From DASQPA01 sp963757335 (GTDB taxonomy: Bacteria; Acidobacteriota; Thermoanaerobaculia; Multivoradales; UBA5704), in contig CAVWRJ010000008.1 in the NCBI GenBank assembly GCA_963757335.1, forward strand, positions 744,001-808,000: 64,000 nt of DNA, written 5' to 3'. Positions 52,327 to 61,120 of the stretch are shown piece by piece. The position numbers and the translations under genes were made by a program. Within the stretch, counting starts at the first letter, position 1; each line of letters opens with the position of its first letter. The notes under the pieces are model-generated. The model saw nothing but the letters and a program-made list of their open reading frames with translations. It was not told the DNA's origin and ran no database searches.

Positions 52327-54564
52327 ATGCGAACCCCAGCACGGGTGGCGGTGCTCCTTGTTTTCATGATTGCAACAACTTGCGGCCTTCGGGCCGAGCA
52401 AACGCCGACGCCAACGCCGCGGCTCGCGATCCGCCGGGCCACGGGCCCCATCACGATCGACGGCGACCTCTCCGAGGCTGCCTGGAAGGATGCCGTCCGG
52501 ATCGACACTTTCTGGGAGACCAAAAAAGGCGATGCGGTCCAGCCGCCGGTCGCGACCGTGGCCCATCTCGCCTATGACGAGCGCTACTTCTACGCCGCCT
52601 TCGAGTTCGCCGATCCCCACCCCGAGGCCATCCGCGCTCCCCTGGGGGACCATGACGCCGTCGGCGGCGACACCGACTACGGCGGGGTGATCCTGGATGC
52701 CCGGAACGACGGCAAGACCGCCGTCCTCTTTCTCGCCAATCCGCGAAACGTCCAATACGACGCCCTGACCAACGACGCCTCCGGCGAGGACTCCTCGCCC
52801 GACTATTTCTGGGACTCGGCGGCGCGGATCACCAAGGAGGGCTGGGTGCTCGAGATGCGCATCCCTTTTTCATCGCTCCGCTACGGCAAGAGCGATCCGC
52901 AGACCTGGGGCATCCTCCTCTATCGCAACTACCCGCGCGACTTCCACTACCAGATGTTCTCCGCCCCTATCGCGCACGGCTCGAACTGCTTCATCTGCCA
53001 CGAGAACAAGCTCGACGGCCTCTCCGGGCTCCCCCCAGGCGGGCACCTGGTGGTAGCGCCCTACGGCACGGCGGGGGAGAGCGCCGCTCCGGAAGGCGGC
53101 CTCGGCACCCCGCTCCACAACGGCCCAGTGAGAGAGCGGGCCGGGGTCGACGTCAAATGGAGCCCGAGCGCCGACAGCGCCATTGACGCCACCTTCCACC
53201 CCGACTTCTCCCAGGTCGAGTCCGACGTGGCGCAGATCTCGACCGACCAGCGCTTCGCCCTCTTCTATCCGGAGAAGCGCCCGTTCTTTTTGGAGGGGCT
53301 CGACCTCTTCCAGACCCCTCTCCAGGCGGTCTACACCCGTACCGTGACCTCGCCGGCCTGGGGGGTGCGGGCCACCGGCAAGCTCGGGGAGAGCGCCTAC
53401 ACCTTCCTGGTGACCGAGGACCGCGGGGGCGGCAGCGTCGTCCTCCCCGGCCCGGTCTCTTCCTCCTTCGCCGACCAGGACTTCTCGTCGACCGTGACGG
53501 TCGGCCGCTTTCGCCGCGAGTCCGGCGGCTCCTTTGCGAGCTTCCTGGTGACCGACCGCGAGATCGAAGGCGGCGCCCACAGCCGGGTGCTGGGGCCGGA
53601 CTTCCGCTGGCACCCGAACGATCGCGACTCGGTGAACGGCCAGTTCCTCCTCTCCGACACGGTGACCCCGGACCGGCCCGATCTCGCCGCCGAGTGGAAC
53701 GGCCAGCACTTCGCCTCGCACGCCGCCGATGTCAACTGGAACCATGCCACCCGCACCTGGGACTTCTTTACGGAGTGGAAGGACATCGGCAAAGGCTTCC
53801 GCGCCGACGTCGGCTTCCTCCCCCAGGTCGGCATTCGCGACGCGACGAGCGAGGCGGGCCGGTCGTTCTACCCGCAGTCCGGTTTCTTCAGCCGCTGGCG
53901 CCCCTTCGTCAACGAGCACTACACCTCGGGTCAGGACGGCGATTTGATCTTCCGCCAGATCGGCCTCGGCACCGAGTTCGACGGGCGGTTCAACAGTTTC
54001 TCCCGGGTGAGCTACCGGTGGGAGCGGGTGCGGGCGGGCAACCGCATCCTCGAACGGCCGCACATCGAGACCTACTTCGAGATCAGCCCCTCGCAGACCT
54101 TCGCTCAACTCAGCGTCAACAGCTCTCTGGGCGACGACGTCGACTTCGGCGGCGCCCGGCGCGGTACTGGGGGGTTCGTCACCCTCGGCGCGACGGTCCG
54201 CCCGGCGGGCGCCCTGGCGGTCCGGTTCGACGGTACCCGGCAGTGGCTGGACCTCCCGCAGGGCCGCCTCTTCACGGCGGATGTGGCACGGCTGAAGACC
54301 ACCTACAATTTCAGCTCTCGCTGTTTCCTGCGCCTCATCGGCCAGCAGACCCGGGTGGACGAGAATCCGACCCTCGCCACTTCCAGCGTCGCGCCCCACA
54401 GCAAGGACTTCACCGGCTCGGCTCTCTTCGCCTACAAGATCGACTGGCAGACCGTGCTCTTCGTGGGCTACGGCGACGAGCGTACTTTGACCGACCTCAC
54501 CGGCCGGCTGGAGCGGGCGAACCGGGAGTTTTTCCTCAAGGTCTCGTACGCCTATCAGCGTTGA
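52327..54564 (+). CDS. DUF5916 outer-membrane protein with CBM9-like domain
   Basis: The 745-residue protein has a signal peptide (residues 5-23), an N-terminal CBM9-like domain (about 30-210; PITIDGDLSEAAWKDAVRID, then YDERYFYAAFEFADP) and a large C-terminal DUF5916 region that looks like a beta-barrel of alternating aromatic strands ending KVSYAYQR. FYPEKRPFFLEGLDLF is a hallmark of DUF5916. Residues 221-225 read CFICH, which fits a CxxCH haem c motif. The family is common in Bacteroidota and Acidobacteriota; its role is unknown, perhaps glycan binding or transport. It stands alone. Confidence 0.82.
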   Translation: MRTPARVAVLLVFMIATTCGLRAEQTPTPTPRLAIRRATGPITIDGDLSEAAWKDAVRIDTFWETKKGDAVQPPVATVAHLAYDERYFYAAFEFADPHPEAIRAPLGDHDAVGGDTDYGGVILDARNDGKTAVLFLANPRNVQYDALTNDASGEDSSPDYFWDSAARITKEGWVLEMRIPFSSLRYGKSDPQTWGILLYRNYPRDFHYQMFSAPIAHGSNCFICHENKLDGLSGLPPGGHLVVAPYGTAGESAAPEGGLGTPLHNGPVRERAGVDVKWSPSADSAIDATFHPDFSQVESDVAQISTDQRFALFYPEKRPFFLEGLDLFQTPLQAVYTRTVTSPAWGVRATGKLGESAYTFLVTEDRGGGSVVLPGPVSSSFADQDFSSTVTVGRFRRESGGSFASFLVTDREIEGGAHSRVLGPDFRWHPNDRDSVNGQFLLSDTVTPDRPDLAAEWNGQHFASHAADVNWNHATRTWDFFTEWKDIGKGFRADVGFLPQVGIRDATSEAGRSFYPQSGFFSRWRPFVNEHYTSGQDGDLIFRQIGLGTEFDGRFNSFSRVSYRWERVRAGNRILERPHIETYFEISPSQTFAQLSVNSSLGDDVDFGGARRGTGGFVTLGATVRPAGALAVRFDGTRQWLDLPQGRLFTADVARLKTTYNFSSRCFLRLIGQQTRVDENPTLATSSVAPHSKDFTGSALFAYKIDWQTVLFVGYGDERTLTDLTGRLERANREFFLKVSYAYQR

Positions 54565-54574
54565 GGGCTCCGCT

Positions 54575-55207
54575 TTAAAGACCGAGCACGAACTCGGCCA
54601 CCGCCTCCACCGCATCCGCCAGGTTCCCCGCCTCGGTCCGGCCGGAAGCCTTGCGGGGCTTGAAGGAGTGGTCGCCGTCCTCCATCCAGACGAGGCGGAT
54701 GGCGGGGGAGAGGTCGTAGCCGGCGACCTCGGCGGGGGTGCCGAAGTCGTCCCGGGTGCCCTGGACGATGAGGGTCGGGATCGCCAGGGTGGCGAGGTGG
54801 GCGGTGCGGAGGCGCGTCTTGTCGCCCGGCGGATGGAAGGGATAGCCGAGGCAGACGAGCCCCTTGACCCGGGCCTCCTCGGCGACATAGCTCGCGATCC
54901 GGCCGCCCAGCGACTTGCCGCCGATGACGAGCTCGGAGCCGCCGCCGAGAGCCCCGATCACCTGGTGCCAGGTCTTCCGGAGGACCGGCTCGCGGTCGGG
55001 CGGCCGGCGCTGCCCCTCCCGGCGGGAGTGCATGTAGGGGAACTCGAAACGCACCACCCGGATGCCGCGCGCCGCGAGGCCCGCGGCCATGGTGTTCATA
55101 TAGGGCGAGTCCATGGCCGCCCCGGCCCCATGGGCGAGGACGACGGTGCGTAGGGGAGGCCCGCCGGAGGCAGGATCGTCGGTCAGGAGGGGGAGCGGAT
55201 CGGCCAC
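54575..55207 (-). CDS. Alpha/beta hydrolase of the KANL3/Tex30 type
   Basis: The 210-residue protein is an alpha/beta hydrolase: TVVLAHGAGAAMDSPYMNTM is the oxyanion segment, GGKSLGGRIAS carries the nucleophile Ser, PTLIVQGTRDDFGTP the acid and DGDHSFKP the histidine. This set matches the KANL3/Tex30 or dienelactone-hydrolase-like small group; natural substrates are unknown. A GTG at 55207 gives the usual length for the family, although no strong ribosome site is seen. It follows the TPM gene by 25 bases and is probably co-transcribed. Confidence 0.8.
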   Translation of the reverse strand: MADPLPLLTDDPASGGPPLRTVVLAHGAGAAMDSPYMNTMAAGLAARGIRVVRFEFPYMHSRREGQRRPPDREPVLRKTWHQVIGALGGGSELVIGGKSLGGRIASYVAEEARVKGLVCLGYPFHPPGDKTRLRTAHLATLAIPTLIVQGTRDDFGTPAEVAGYDLSPAIRLVWMEDGDHSFKPRKASGRTEAGNLADAVEAVAEFVLGL

Positions 55208-55232
55208 CTTGGCATTGTAGAGGATGTACGCC

Positions 55233-56474
55233 CTACCAGCTCCCGCTCGCTCCGTCCCCGGAGGAGCTACCACCGCCAAAGCCGGAGTCCGAGCTGGAGG
55301 AGGACGAGGATGAGGAGTCTGAGGAGCTGGAAAGGAAGGCGGCCGCCGTGGTGGAAGCGCTGTGGTCCTGGTGGAAGAGCCGCGGGAGCGTGGAGGTCGA
55401 GGAGTCGTGGTAGGAGCAGGACAGGCATTGCCATTCGGTCTGCACGAGTCCTTCGTGGTCGTAGGAGGCCGCCCGCACCGTCGACTGGCGCTTGGAAAGG
55501 GCAACCGCCTTGCACTGGGGGCAGCTCTCGTACCCGGAGAGAGGGTGGCGGCGGCTCGCCTTGTCGAGAGCGCCGCAACTGGAACAACGGTAGACCTGGA
55601 CGGTGACGCTGCCCAGGCGATTCTCGATCTGCTCGATGGCGGTAAGGGGGAGAGCCGCCTCGCCTGCCTCGGCGGAGAGACGCTCCATGGGGGCGCCGCA
55701 TTGGGGGCAGGGCCGGGGCCGCGCGACGAGCTTGTAGGCGACCCAGCCGAGGACGCCCAGGGCGCCGAAACCCAGAAGAGCGAGGACGATGCCGGCCGTG
55801 CCGTTCGAGCTGTTCGCCGCAGGGAACGTGGCGGGGGGAGCTGCCGCGGGCTGGATCGGTGCCGGCGGCTGGACCACGGACTGGGGCGCCGTCTCGTCTT
55901 TAGAGGGCGCCAGGATCGCCCCAAAGGAGTTGGTGGGAGCGGTGGGGGGAGCTTCGAGGAGCCGCCGGGCGCAGGCACGGGCTCCGGCCAGCACGGCGCC
56001 GGCGGGATCGCCCTGGCGGAGCAGGGGCACCATGTCGCCCTGGAGAATGGCGGCGCTCGCCTCCTGGAGGGCGGGGGAGGCCAGGCCGTTGCCGAGGACG
56101 ATCTCGATCCGGCGGTCGTCGAGCGCCACGAAGACGAGGACTCCGTTGTCCTTGCCGCGTTCCCCGATCCCCCAGGTGTTGGCGAGGTTCGTGGCGAAGG
56201 TGTGCGATGGGACGCCGCTGGTCGTCCCCACCACCACAACCGCCAGCTCGGCGCCGTTCCTGGCCTTGACCTCGTCGCCCACGCGGTCGATCTCGGTCAG
56301 GGTCGCCTTCGGGATTCGCCCGGTGAGATCGACCGACCAGCCGGTGGGACGCGGGCTGGGGATCTCCTGGATCGTCACCGCGCGGGCCGGGGGCGCCGCG
56401 GCGACGAGCACCAGGGAGAGGAGGAGAGTTGAGAGGAGGGTCTTAGCGGGTGCGGTCGGACGAGGATCGCGCAT
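55233..56474 (-). CDS. TPM-domain protein with zinc ribbons and Ser-rich tail
   Basis: The 413-residue protein has a signal peptide, a periplasmic TPM (YgcG-type) domain (about 30-170; GWSVDLTGRIPKATLTEIDR, then NGVLVFVALDDRRIEIVLGN), an Ala/Pro linker, one membrane helix (about 225-245), and a cytoplasmic tail with two zinc-ribbon-like pairs (CPQCGAP with CSSCG, and CPQC with CLSC). It ends in a long poly-Ser stretch and GFGGGSSSGDGASGSW. TPM domains are linked to membrane protein or photosystem repair in other organisms; the role here is not known. It shares a divergent upstream region with the histone-like gene. Confidence 0.82.
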   Translation of the reverse strand: MRDPRPTAPAKTLLSTLLLSLVLVAAAPPARAVTIQEIPSPRPTGWSVDLTGRIPKATLTEIDRVGDEVKARNGAELAVVVVGTTSGVPSHTFATNLANTWGIGERGKDNGVLVFVALDDRRIEIVLGNGLASPALQEASAAILQGDMVPLLRQGDPAGAVLAGARACARRLLEAPPTAPTNSFGAILAPSKDETAPQSVVQPPAPIQPAAAPPATFPAANSSNGTAGIVLALLGFGALGVLGWVAYKLVARPRPCPQCGAPMERLSAEAGEAALPLTAIEQIENRLGSVTVQVYRCSSCGALDKASRRHPLSGYESCPQCKAVALSKRQSTVRAASYDHEGLVQTEWQCLSCSYHDSSTSTLPRLFHQDHSASTTAAAFLSSSSDSSSSSSSSSDSGFGGGSSSGDGASGSW

Positions 56475-56643
56475 GGTCGAGGTCTCCGCTCTCGGGACGG
56501 GGTCGTTCCCGCTCCCGCTCTCTGGTGGCGATCGGGCGCTTTCTATTTCAGCAGGTTCCAGGGGCGGATGCCAGCTGGAGATTCGAAACGCGGAGCGCTC
56601 CTCGTTCGTAACAAAGGTGTAGGTTTCTAGAAAGGAGTCAGGC

Positions 56644-57381
56644 ATGCGAAGCGATCCAGCCGAGACGGTCATGGGACACCTGTGCGTCTCCCTGGGGCAG
56701 GGCACGGGGGCCGTGCGGGTCTCCCGCGCGGCGGTCCAGGCGTTTCACGCCCACTACCAACCCTCCCTCACTTCCGAGTTCGTGGAGAGCTGGGAGACTC
56801 TCGCCGTGCAGGTCTTGGAGCGGGTTCGTGCCGTGGGGCGGATGGCGGCTCAGGCTGCCGTCGAGCGGGGCCAGACGGCGATCGGTCCCGAGGAGACGAT
56901 CCGTGCGGCATGGAACGTCGCCACGGTCGGGGATTGCCCCTGGTGCCCGCCAGCGCCCGCCGCGGATGCCGCAGATGCCGCGAATGCCGAGCCCTGGAAA
57001 GACGGGCCCGCCGTAGACCCCAAGCTGGTCCTCCTGGGCCAGGCATGCGTGGCCTTCGGCCAGGGGACCGGGGCGATGCGGGTCTCCCGCCAGGCGGTGG
57101 CCGCCCTGCGCGAGCGCTATGGAGCCGTGCTGACGGCCGAGGTCGTCCGGCAGTGGGACACGGTCGCGGTCCAGGCGCTCGAGCGCCTGCGCGCCGTCGG
57201 CCGGCTCGCCGCCCACCTGGCGACCGCCGCCGCCCGCACCGCCATTGCCCGTGAGGACTTCCTGCGGGCCGCCGTGGCGGTCGAGGAAGAATCGGACACC
57301 CCGCTCTGCCCACCGCGGGTCGCGCCCGTTGGACCGATACGGCGGGAAGAGCTCGCTGCGAGCCTTCTGGCTGCCCGTTAG
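56644..57381 (+). CDS. Tandem-repeat protein resembling a histone-fold doublet
   Basis: A 245-residue protein made of two copies of one unit, residues 18-89 and 139-210, aligning without gaps at an offset of 121 with 41 of 72 positions identical. Each unit reads GQGTGA(V/M)RVSR, a helix, a short loop, a long helix of about 30 residues (e.g. WDTVAVQALERLRAVGRLAA), a TAI loop and a final helix (REDFLRAA). That helix-loop-long helix-loop-helix order, with A(R)TAI-x-x-ED before helix 3, resembles the histone fold, as in archaeal KTIKAEDIELA. Each copy is followed by a CPP motif. I do not recognise a named family; the histone comparison is inference. AAAGGAG precedes the ATG by seven bases. Confidence 0.6.
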   Translation: MRSDPAETVMGHLCVSLGQGTGAVRVSRAAVQAFHAHYQPSLTSEFVESWETLAVQVLERVRAVGRMAAQAAVERGQTAIGPEETIRAAWNVATVGDCPWCPPAPAADAADAANAEPWKDGPAVDPKLVLLGQACVAFGQGTGAMRVSRQAVAALRERYGAVLTAEVVRQWDTVAVQALERLRAVGRLAAHLATAAARTAIAREDFLRAAVAVEEESDTPLCPPRVAPVGPIRREELAASLLAAR

Positions 57382-57389
57382 TGGAGTGC

Positions 57390-57427
57390 GTCCGGGAGCT
57401 TCGGAGCCCGTTCCGAAGCTCCCGGAC
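57390..57427. terminator. Perfect 16-bp inverted repeat between convergent genes
   Basis: Two perfect 16-base arms (GTCCGGGAGCTTCGGA and its complement) surround GCCCGT, between convergent stops at 57381 and 57440. There is no long T-tract on either strand, so it is a likely bidirectional hairpin barrier rather than a textbook terminator. Confidence 0.6.
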
Positions 57428-57439
57428 TCCGTTCGGAAG

Positions 57440-58696
57440 CTATTTGTAGCCCTTGCGGCTCGCCAGGCGCCCCTCGGCGAGGGCGGAGAGGACCGCTCCG
57501 CCGGGCCGGGGCTTGCCGGCGGTGTCGACCACCACGAGATGGTGGACCCGGCCGCTCTTCTCGGCGAGGGCGAGCGGGTAGGGGACGTCCCAGAGCCCCT
57601 CGGCGCGGTGGGCGGCGGCGAGGTCGGTCCAGACGATCGCCCAGTCGGGCCGGCTCTCCCCCCTGCGGGTGAAGACGACACCGTCCTCGGAGACCAGCAG
57701 CTGGCCGTCGAGGCCGCCCTCGAAGCCGCGGTCGTCCCGCGCCACCCGGACGTCGAAGCTGCGCTCCCAGCGCCGCCGCGCCGGGGCGCCCGAGAGGGTG
57801 GCCGCCCCCTGGGAGGGCCGGATGACGATCGGGTTCGACTCTCCCGCTGGGGAGGACTTGCGGTCGGTGAGCTTGGTGTCGGCCTTGGCGAGGAGCTCCC
57901 GGGCACGCCCGGCGATCTCCGGCGGCGGATCTTCCTTCAAGAGGTGGGTGGCGCGGTCGCGCCCCTCCAGATAGTGGCCGTCGATGAGGAGGTCGGCGAT
58001 CTCTCGAAGCTCCTTATCCCAGGCACGGAGCCGTCCGGCCGAATGGGTCTTCCGCCGGCCCTGGGCAGTGGCATCTCCCGCCGCTCCCACCGTTCCCGCT
58101 GAGGCCGACATCGCCGAGGCGGGCCGGACGCGGAGGAGCTCCGGCCGTTTCTTGAGCCCGGAGAGCCAGGCGTGCAGCTCGTCGGCGGCGAGGAGCGAGC
58201 GGTGGATCCCGTCGAGCAGCGCGGTCTCACGCTCCTCACCCTGGGCCTCCGTACGGAGCGTGGGCAGCAGGACGTGCGGCGGGACGATCGCCTGCGGGCT
58301 CTCGGCCGGTGGACCGCCGATCGCCACCTTGAGGAGGACGTCGAGCACTTCCACGTCGCCGCTCTTCTCCGTCCCGATCTCGGCATCCCACCAGAGCCGC
58401 GGCAGACCCGGCGTGGAGCAGATCTGATCGAGAGCGGGGCTCACCGGCTGAGTGAGCGAGGTGCCGTCCCGGCAGACGACGACGCCCGCGGCGTCCGCGG
58501 CGGCGACGATCGCCTGTTCGGTCGCCCGCCGCTCCGGCGCCGGGAGAGCCGAGCCGCCGTGCGTCAGCTCGACGACCGGGGCGGAGCCGGCAGCGGGGGC
58601 GGCCCTCACGGCCGGGGCGGCCTCTACGAGCGCAGCGGACAGGGCGGCCGCGAGGGCGAGAGAGAGGAGCAGGGGCAGAGACTTGGTGAAAGGCAT
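57440..58696 (-). CDS. Exported protein of unknown function
   Basis: The 418-residue protein has a signal peptide (residues 5-28). The middle is helical, with REIADLLIDGHYLEGRDRAT and RARELLAKADTKL reminiscent of a single TPR-like hairpin; the last 110 residues (SFDVRVARDDRGFEGGLDGQ, then WAIVWTDLAAAHRAEGLWDV and VHHLVVVDTAGKP) look like a PH-like beta domain. I recognise no family. The Uma2 gene lies 16 bases upstream on the same strand, so they may be co-transcribed. Confidence 0.7.
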   Translation of the reverse strand: MPFTKSLPLLLSLALAAALSAALVEAAPAVRAAPAAGSAPVVELTHGGSALPAPERRATEQAIVAAADAAGVVVCRDGTSLTQPVSPALDQICSTPGLPRLWWDAEIGTEKSGDVEVLDVLLKVAIGGPPAESPQAIVPPHVLLPTLRTEAQGEERETALLDGIHRSLLAADELHAWLSGLKKRPELLRVRPASAMSASAGTVGAAGDATAQGRRKTHSAGRLRAWDKELREIADLLIDGHYLEGRDRATHLLKEDPPPEIAGRARELLAKADTKLTDRKSSPAGESNPIVIRPSQGAATLSGAPARRRWERSFDVRVARDDRGFEGGLDGQLLVSEDGVVFTRRGESRPDWAIVWTDLAAAHRAEGLWDVPYPLALAEKSGRVHHLVVVDTAGKPRPGGAVLSALAEGRLASRKGYK

Positions 58697-58712
58697 CGGT
58701 AGGGTGAGCCGG

Positions 58713-59270
58713 TTATCCCAGGATCTCCGCGACGGAGAGCTCGAGCTCGGGAAAGGCGAGCACCCCGAGGGAACTCCCCCGGTCGCACCGCCGGATCTCC
58801 AGGTAGCCGCGGGGCGAGGGGCGGCGGTAGACCTCGATCGCCTGGCTCGCGAGATCGACGATCCACAGCTCGGCGATACCGTTCATGCCATAGAGGGGTG
58901 CCTTCACCCGGCGGTCGAACGCCAGGCTGGCGTCGGCAACCTCGACGACGAGCAATACGTCGTCCGGGCGGGGATGGGCGTCTCGATAGAAGTCTTCGCG
59001 GGGGCGGAGCAGGACGAAATCGGGCTGGGGCTCGGAGAGGTCGTTCAGCCGGAGCGGGTTCTGCACGCTGAGGATCGCCCGCCCCGCCAGGCGGGCGAAG
59101 AGCGCGTTCAAGCGATTGATGCCGCCCGCATGGGGGCTGCCAATAGGCGACATTTGAAGGATCTCCCCCTCAATCAGCTCCACCCGGTCGTCTTCCGACA
59201 GAATGCCGGCCGCGAGCATCGTTTCGTACTCGTCAGTGGTGAAAAGCCTCTTCTGAATGTCGACAGCCAT
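58713..59270 (-). CDS. Uma2-family putative endonuclease
   Basis: The 185-residue protein has the Uma2 (DUF820) restriction-endonuclease-like fold: RLFTTDEYETMLAAGILSED, RVELIEGEILQMSPIGSPHA, then EPQPDFVLL and VLLVVEVADASLAFDRRVK with the P(D)...E-x-K-type catalytic set, and YGMNGIAELWIVDL. Uma2 proteins are abundant in cyanobacteria and Acidobacteriota; their biological role is unclear. TACCACC on the plus strand gives a GGTGGTA site before the ATG. No linked modification gene is seen. Confidence 0.87.
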   Translation of the reverse strand: MAVDIQKRLFTTDEYETMLAAGILSEDDRVELIEGEILQMSPIGSPHAGGINRLNALFARLAGRAILSVQNPLRLNDLSEPQPDFVLLRPREDFYRDAHPRPDDVLLVVEVADASLAFDRRVKAPLYGMNGIAELWIVDLASQAIEVYRRPSPRGYLEIRRCDRGSSLGVLAFPELELSVAEILG

Positions 59271-59318
59271 GGTGGTACCCCGCCGGAAGAGAGTATAACC
59301 GCCCTCCTCGCCCGCCTC

Positions 59319-60278
59319 CTAGAGAACCTCCTCGGCGATCTCGACGGCGTTCAGGGCGCCACCCCGGGTCAGGTTGTCCATCACTGCCCAGAGCCAGAAG
59401 CCGCCGGGGGTGGAGGGCTCCTCCTGCACGGCGCCGACCAGGATCTTCTCGTGGGCGGCGGCGTCGACCGGCCCCAGGTGACCGGGCTTTTTCGCCAGCT
59501 CCAGGTGAGAGTGCTGGCCGAGGGTCCGGCGAAGCGACTTGGCGTCGGCGCGGTTGGCGAAACGGACGTAGACGCTCGCCGCGAGCGAGTGAAAGACCCC
59601 GCCCTGGAGGAGCTGCAGCGAAGCCGGGGGGTCTCCCGCCAGCACCTCGCGCAGCTGGGCCGAGAGGGGCTGGACCGAGGCCGGCGTCGGCAGCAGGTTG
59701 AAGGCGAGCTGGGCACCGAAGATGGGCGACGGCCGGCGCTGGGTCATAGTGACGATCTGCCGGGTCTGCTCGAACAGCTCGTCGATCCCGGGGTCGCCGT
59801 GCATGGAGGCGGGCTGGATCACCGTCGCCACCGCCTCTTCGATCCCCAGGCCGCGGAGCGGGTGGAGGAGATGGGCGAGGAGGACCACCGCCGGATGGGG
59901 CGAGAGGAGGACCCGGCCGTGCTGGGCCCGGCTGAAGTTGACCCCAGAGACGATCGGCTGGCCGGCGATCGCCGCGTAGTCCTTAAGATCGGTCGCGAGG
60001 ACCACCGCCGTGGCGCTCTCGGGGAGCTCCAAGAGGACCTGCCGGGCCTCTTCGTCCGTGCCGCAGCAGAAGACGAGGTCGACCCCGGAGAGGCCGTCGG
60101 CGTCGGCGCGGCGGACGAAAGTGGCCGCTCCCGCCACCTCGGAGAGGGCCCCGAGCTCGTCCTCGCGGGTGGTGAGCAGGCGGACCTCGCTCCACAGCCC
60201 GGGCTTGCCGACCAGGGTGTCGCGGACCTCCTTGCCGAGGAGAGTGGTGGCTTCGACGATCGCGAGGACTCGGCTCAT
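59319..60278 (-). CDS. Aspartate-semialdehyde-dehydrogenase-like protein lacking the catalytic Cys
   Basis: This 319-residue protein has the overall pattern of aspartate-semialdehyde dehydrogenase (NAD domain with ATTLLGKEVRDTL, then GIDELFEQTRQI and NLLPTP). But the segment that holds the nucleophilic Cys (typically NPNCxT) reads SPHPAVVLLAHLLHPL, with no Cys, and the nucleotide motif at the start is degenerate. That fits the USG-1-like paralogues of the enzyme rather than an active Asd. The gene is translationally coupled (ATGA) to pssA and psd, which suggests a function in that phospholipid operon rather than in lysine synthesis. Confidence 0.78.
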   Translation of the reverse strand: MSRVLAIVEATTLLGKEVRDTLVGKPGLWSEVRLLTTREDELGALSEVAGAATFVRRADADGLSGVDLVFCCGTDEEARQVLLELPESATAVVLATDLKDYAAIAGQPIVSGVNFSRAQHGRVLLSPHPAVVLLAHLLHPLRGLGIEEAVATVIQPASMHGDPGIDELFEQTRQIVTMTQRRPSPIFGAQLAFNLLPTPASVQPLSAQLREVLAGDPPASLQLLQGGVFHSLAASVYVRFANRADAKSLRRTLGQHSHLELAKKPGHLGPVDAAAHEKILVGAVQEEPSTPGGFWLWAVMDNLTRGGALNAVEIAEEVL

Positions 60279-61120
60279 GGCACTCCGGGAAGGTCCTGGG
60301 GCGGTCCGGGGGGCAGCTCGTCGCCCCGCGACCGCCGCGGGCGCAGCCGGGAGGTCAGGTAGGCGACCGGCCCCGAGAGGGCGAAGACGACGGCGATGGC
60401 GAGGAAGGTGGCGCGGGGCTCGAAGACGACGACGAGGAGAATGGCCGCGAAAGGGACCAGGGCCCGGAAGCTCCAGCGCTTGCGGAGGTCGAACTTCTTG
60501 AAGCTGGTATAGCGGAAGGTCGACACCATGAGGCTGCCGACCACCATGAGAGTGACGAGCATGAGGAGCTGCATCCATTTCGTCCATTCGGAATCGGGGG
60601 CGAAGAAGAGGATGGAGCAGATCGTCCCGGCGGCGGCGGGCGCCGGCAGGCCGACGAAGTAGCGCGAATCGACGACCTTGGTCTGGACGTTGAAGCGGGC
60701 GAGACGGGTCGCCGTGCAGACGAGGAAGTAGAGCGGGACGAGCCAGCCCCCCCGCCCCCACTCGTAGAGCCCCCAGAGATAGGTGAGGAGGGCGGGCGCG
60801 ACGCCGAAGGTGAAGACGTCGGCGAGCGAGTCGTACTCTCTGCCGAACTCGCTCTCGGTACCGGTCAGACGCGCGATCCGGCCGTCCATGGCGTCGAGGA
60901 TCGCGGCCGCGAAGACCAGGGCGGCCGCGATCTGGAAGCCCGAACGCAGGTCGGCCGGGTGCGGCTCGTGCGGCACCATCCCGGCCGAGCGCAGGCCGAG
61001 GACGATGGCATAGAAGCCGAGGAGGATGTTGCCGATGGTAAAGAGGCTGGGCAGCACGTAGACGCCGCGGCGCAGCTGGCGCTTGCGGCGCTCCGCCCGC
61101 TCGGCCCGGGCCGGGTTCAC
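60275..61120 (-). CDS. pssA: CDP-diacylglycerol-serine O-phosphatidyltransferase
   Basis: The 281-residue membrane enzyme makes phosphatidylserine from CDP-diacylglycerol and serine. The CDP-alcohol phosphotransferase motif DGRIARLTGTESEFGREYDS and LAD is exact (DG-x2-AR-x8-G-x3-D-x3-D). About seven hydrophobic helices are present, and an Arg-rich N terminus (RRKRQLRRG) precedes the first. Its start overlaps the psd stop and its stop overlaps the Asd-like start, so the three genes form one coupled unit. Confidence 0.93.
   Translation of the reverse strand: MNPARAERAERRKRQLRRGVYVLPSLFTIGNILLGFYAIVLGLRSAGMVPHEPHPADLRSGFQIAAALVFAAAILDAMDGRIARLTGTESEFGREYDSLADVFTFGVAPALLTYLWGLYEWGRGGWLVPLYFLVCTATRLARFNVQTKVVDSRYFVGLPAPAAAGTICSILFFAPDSEWTKWMQLLMLVTLMVVGSLMVSTFRYTSFKKFDLRKRWSFRALVPFAAILLVVVFEPRATFLAIAVVFALSGPVAYLTSRLRPRRSRGDELPPGPPQDLPGVP

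Noticed and set aside
59319..60278. An active aspartate-semialdehyde dehydrogenase (asd)
   Set aside because: The nucleophilic Cys position is not Cys, so the gene symbol asd was not used.
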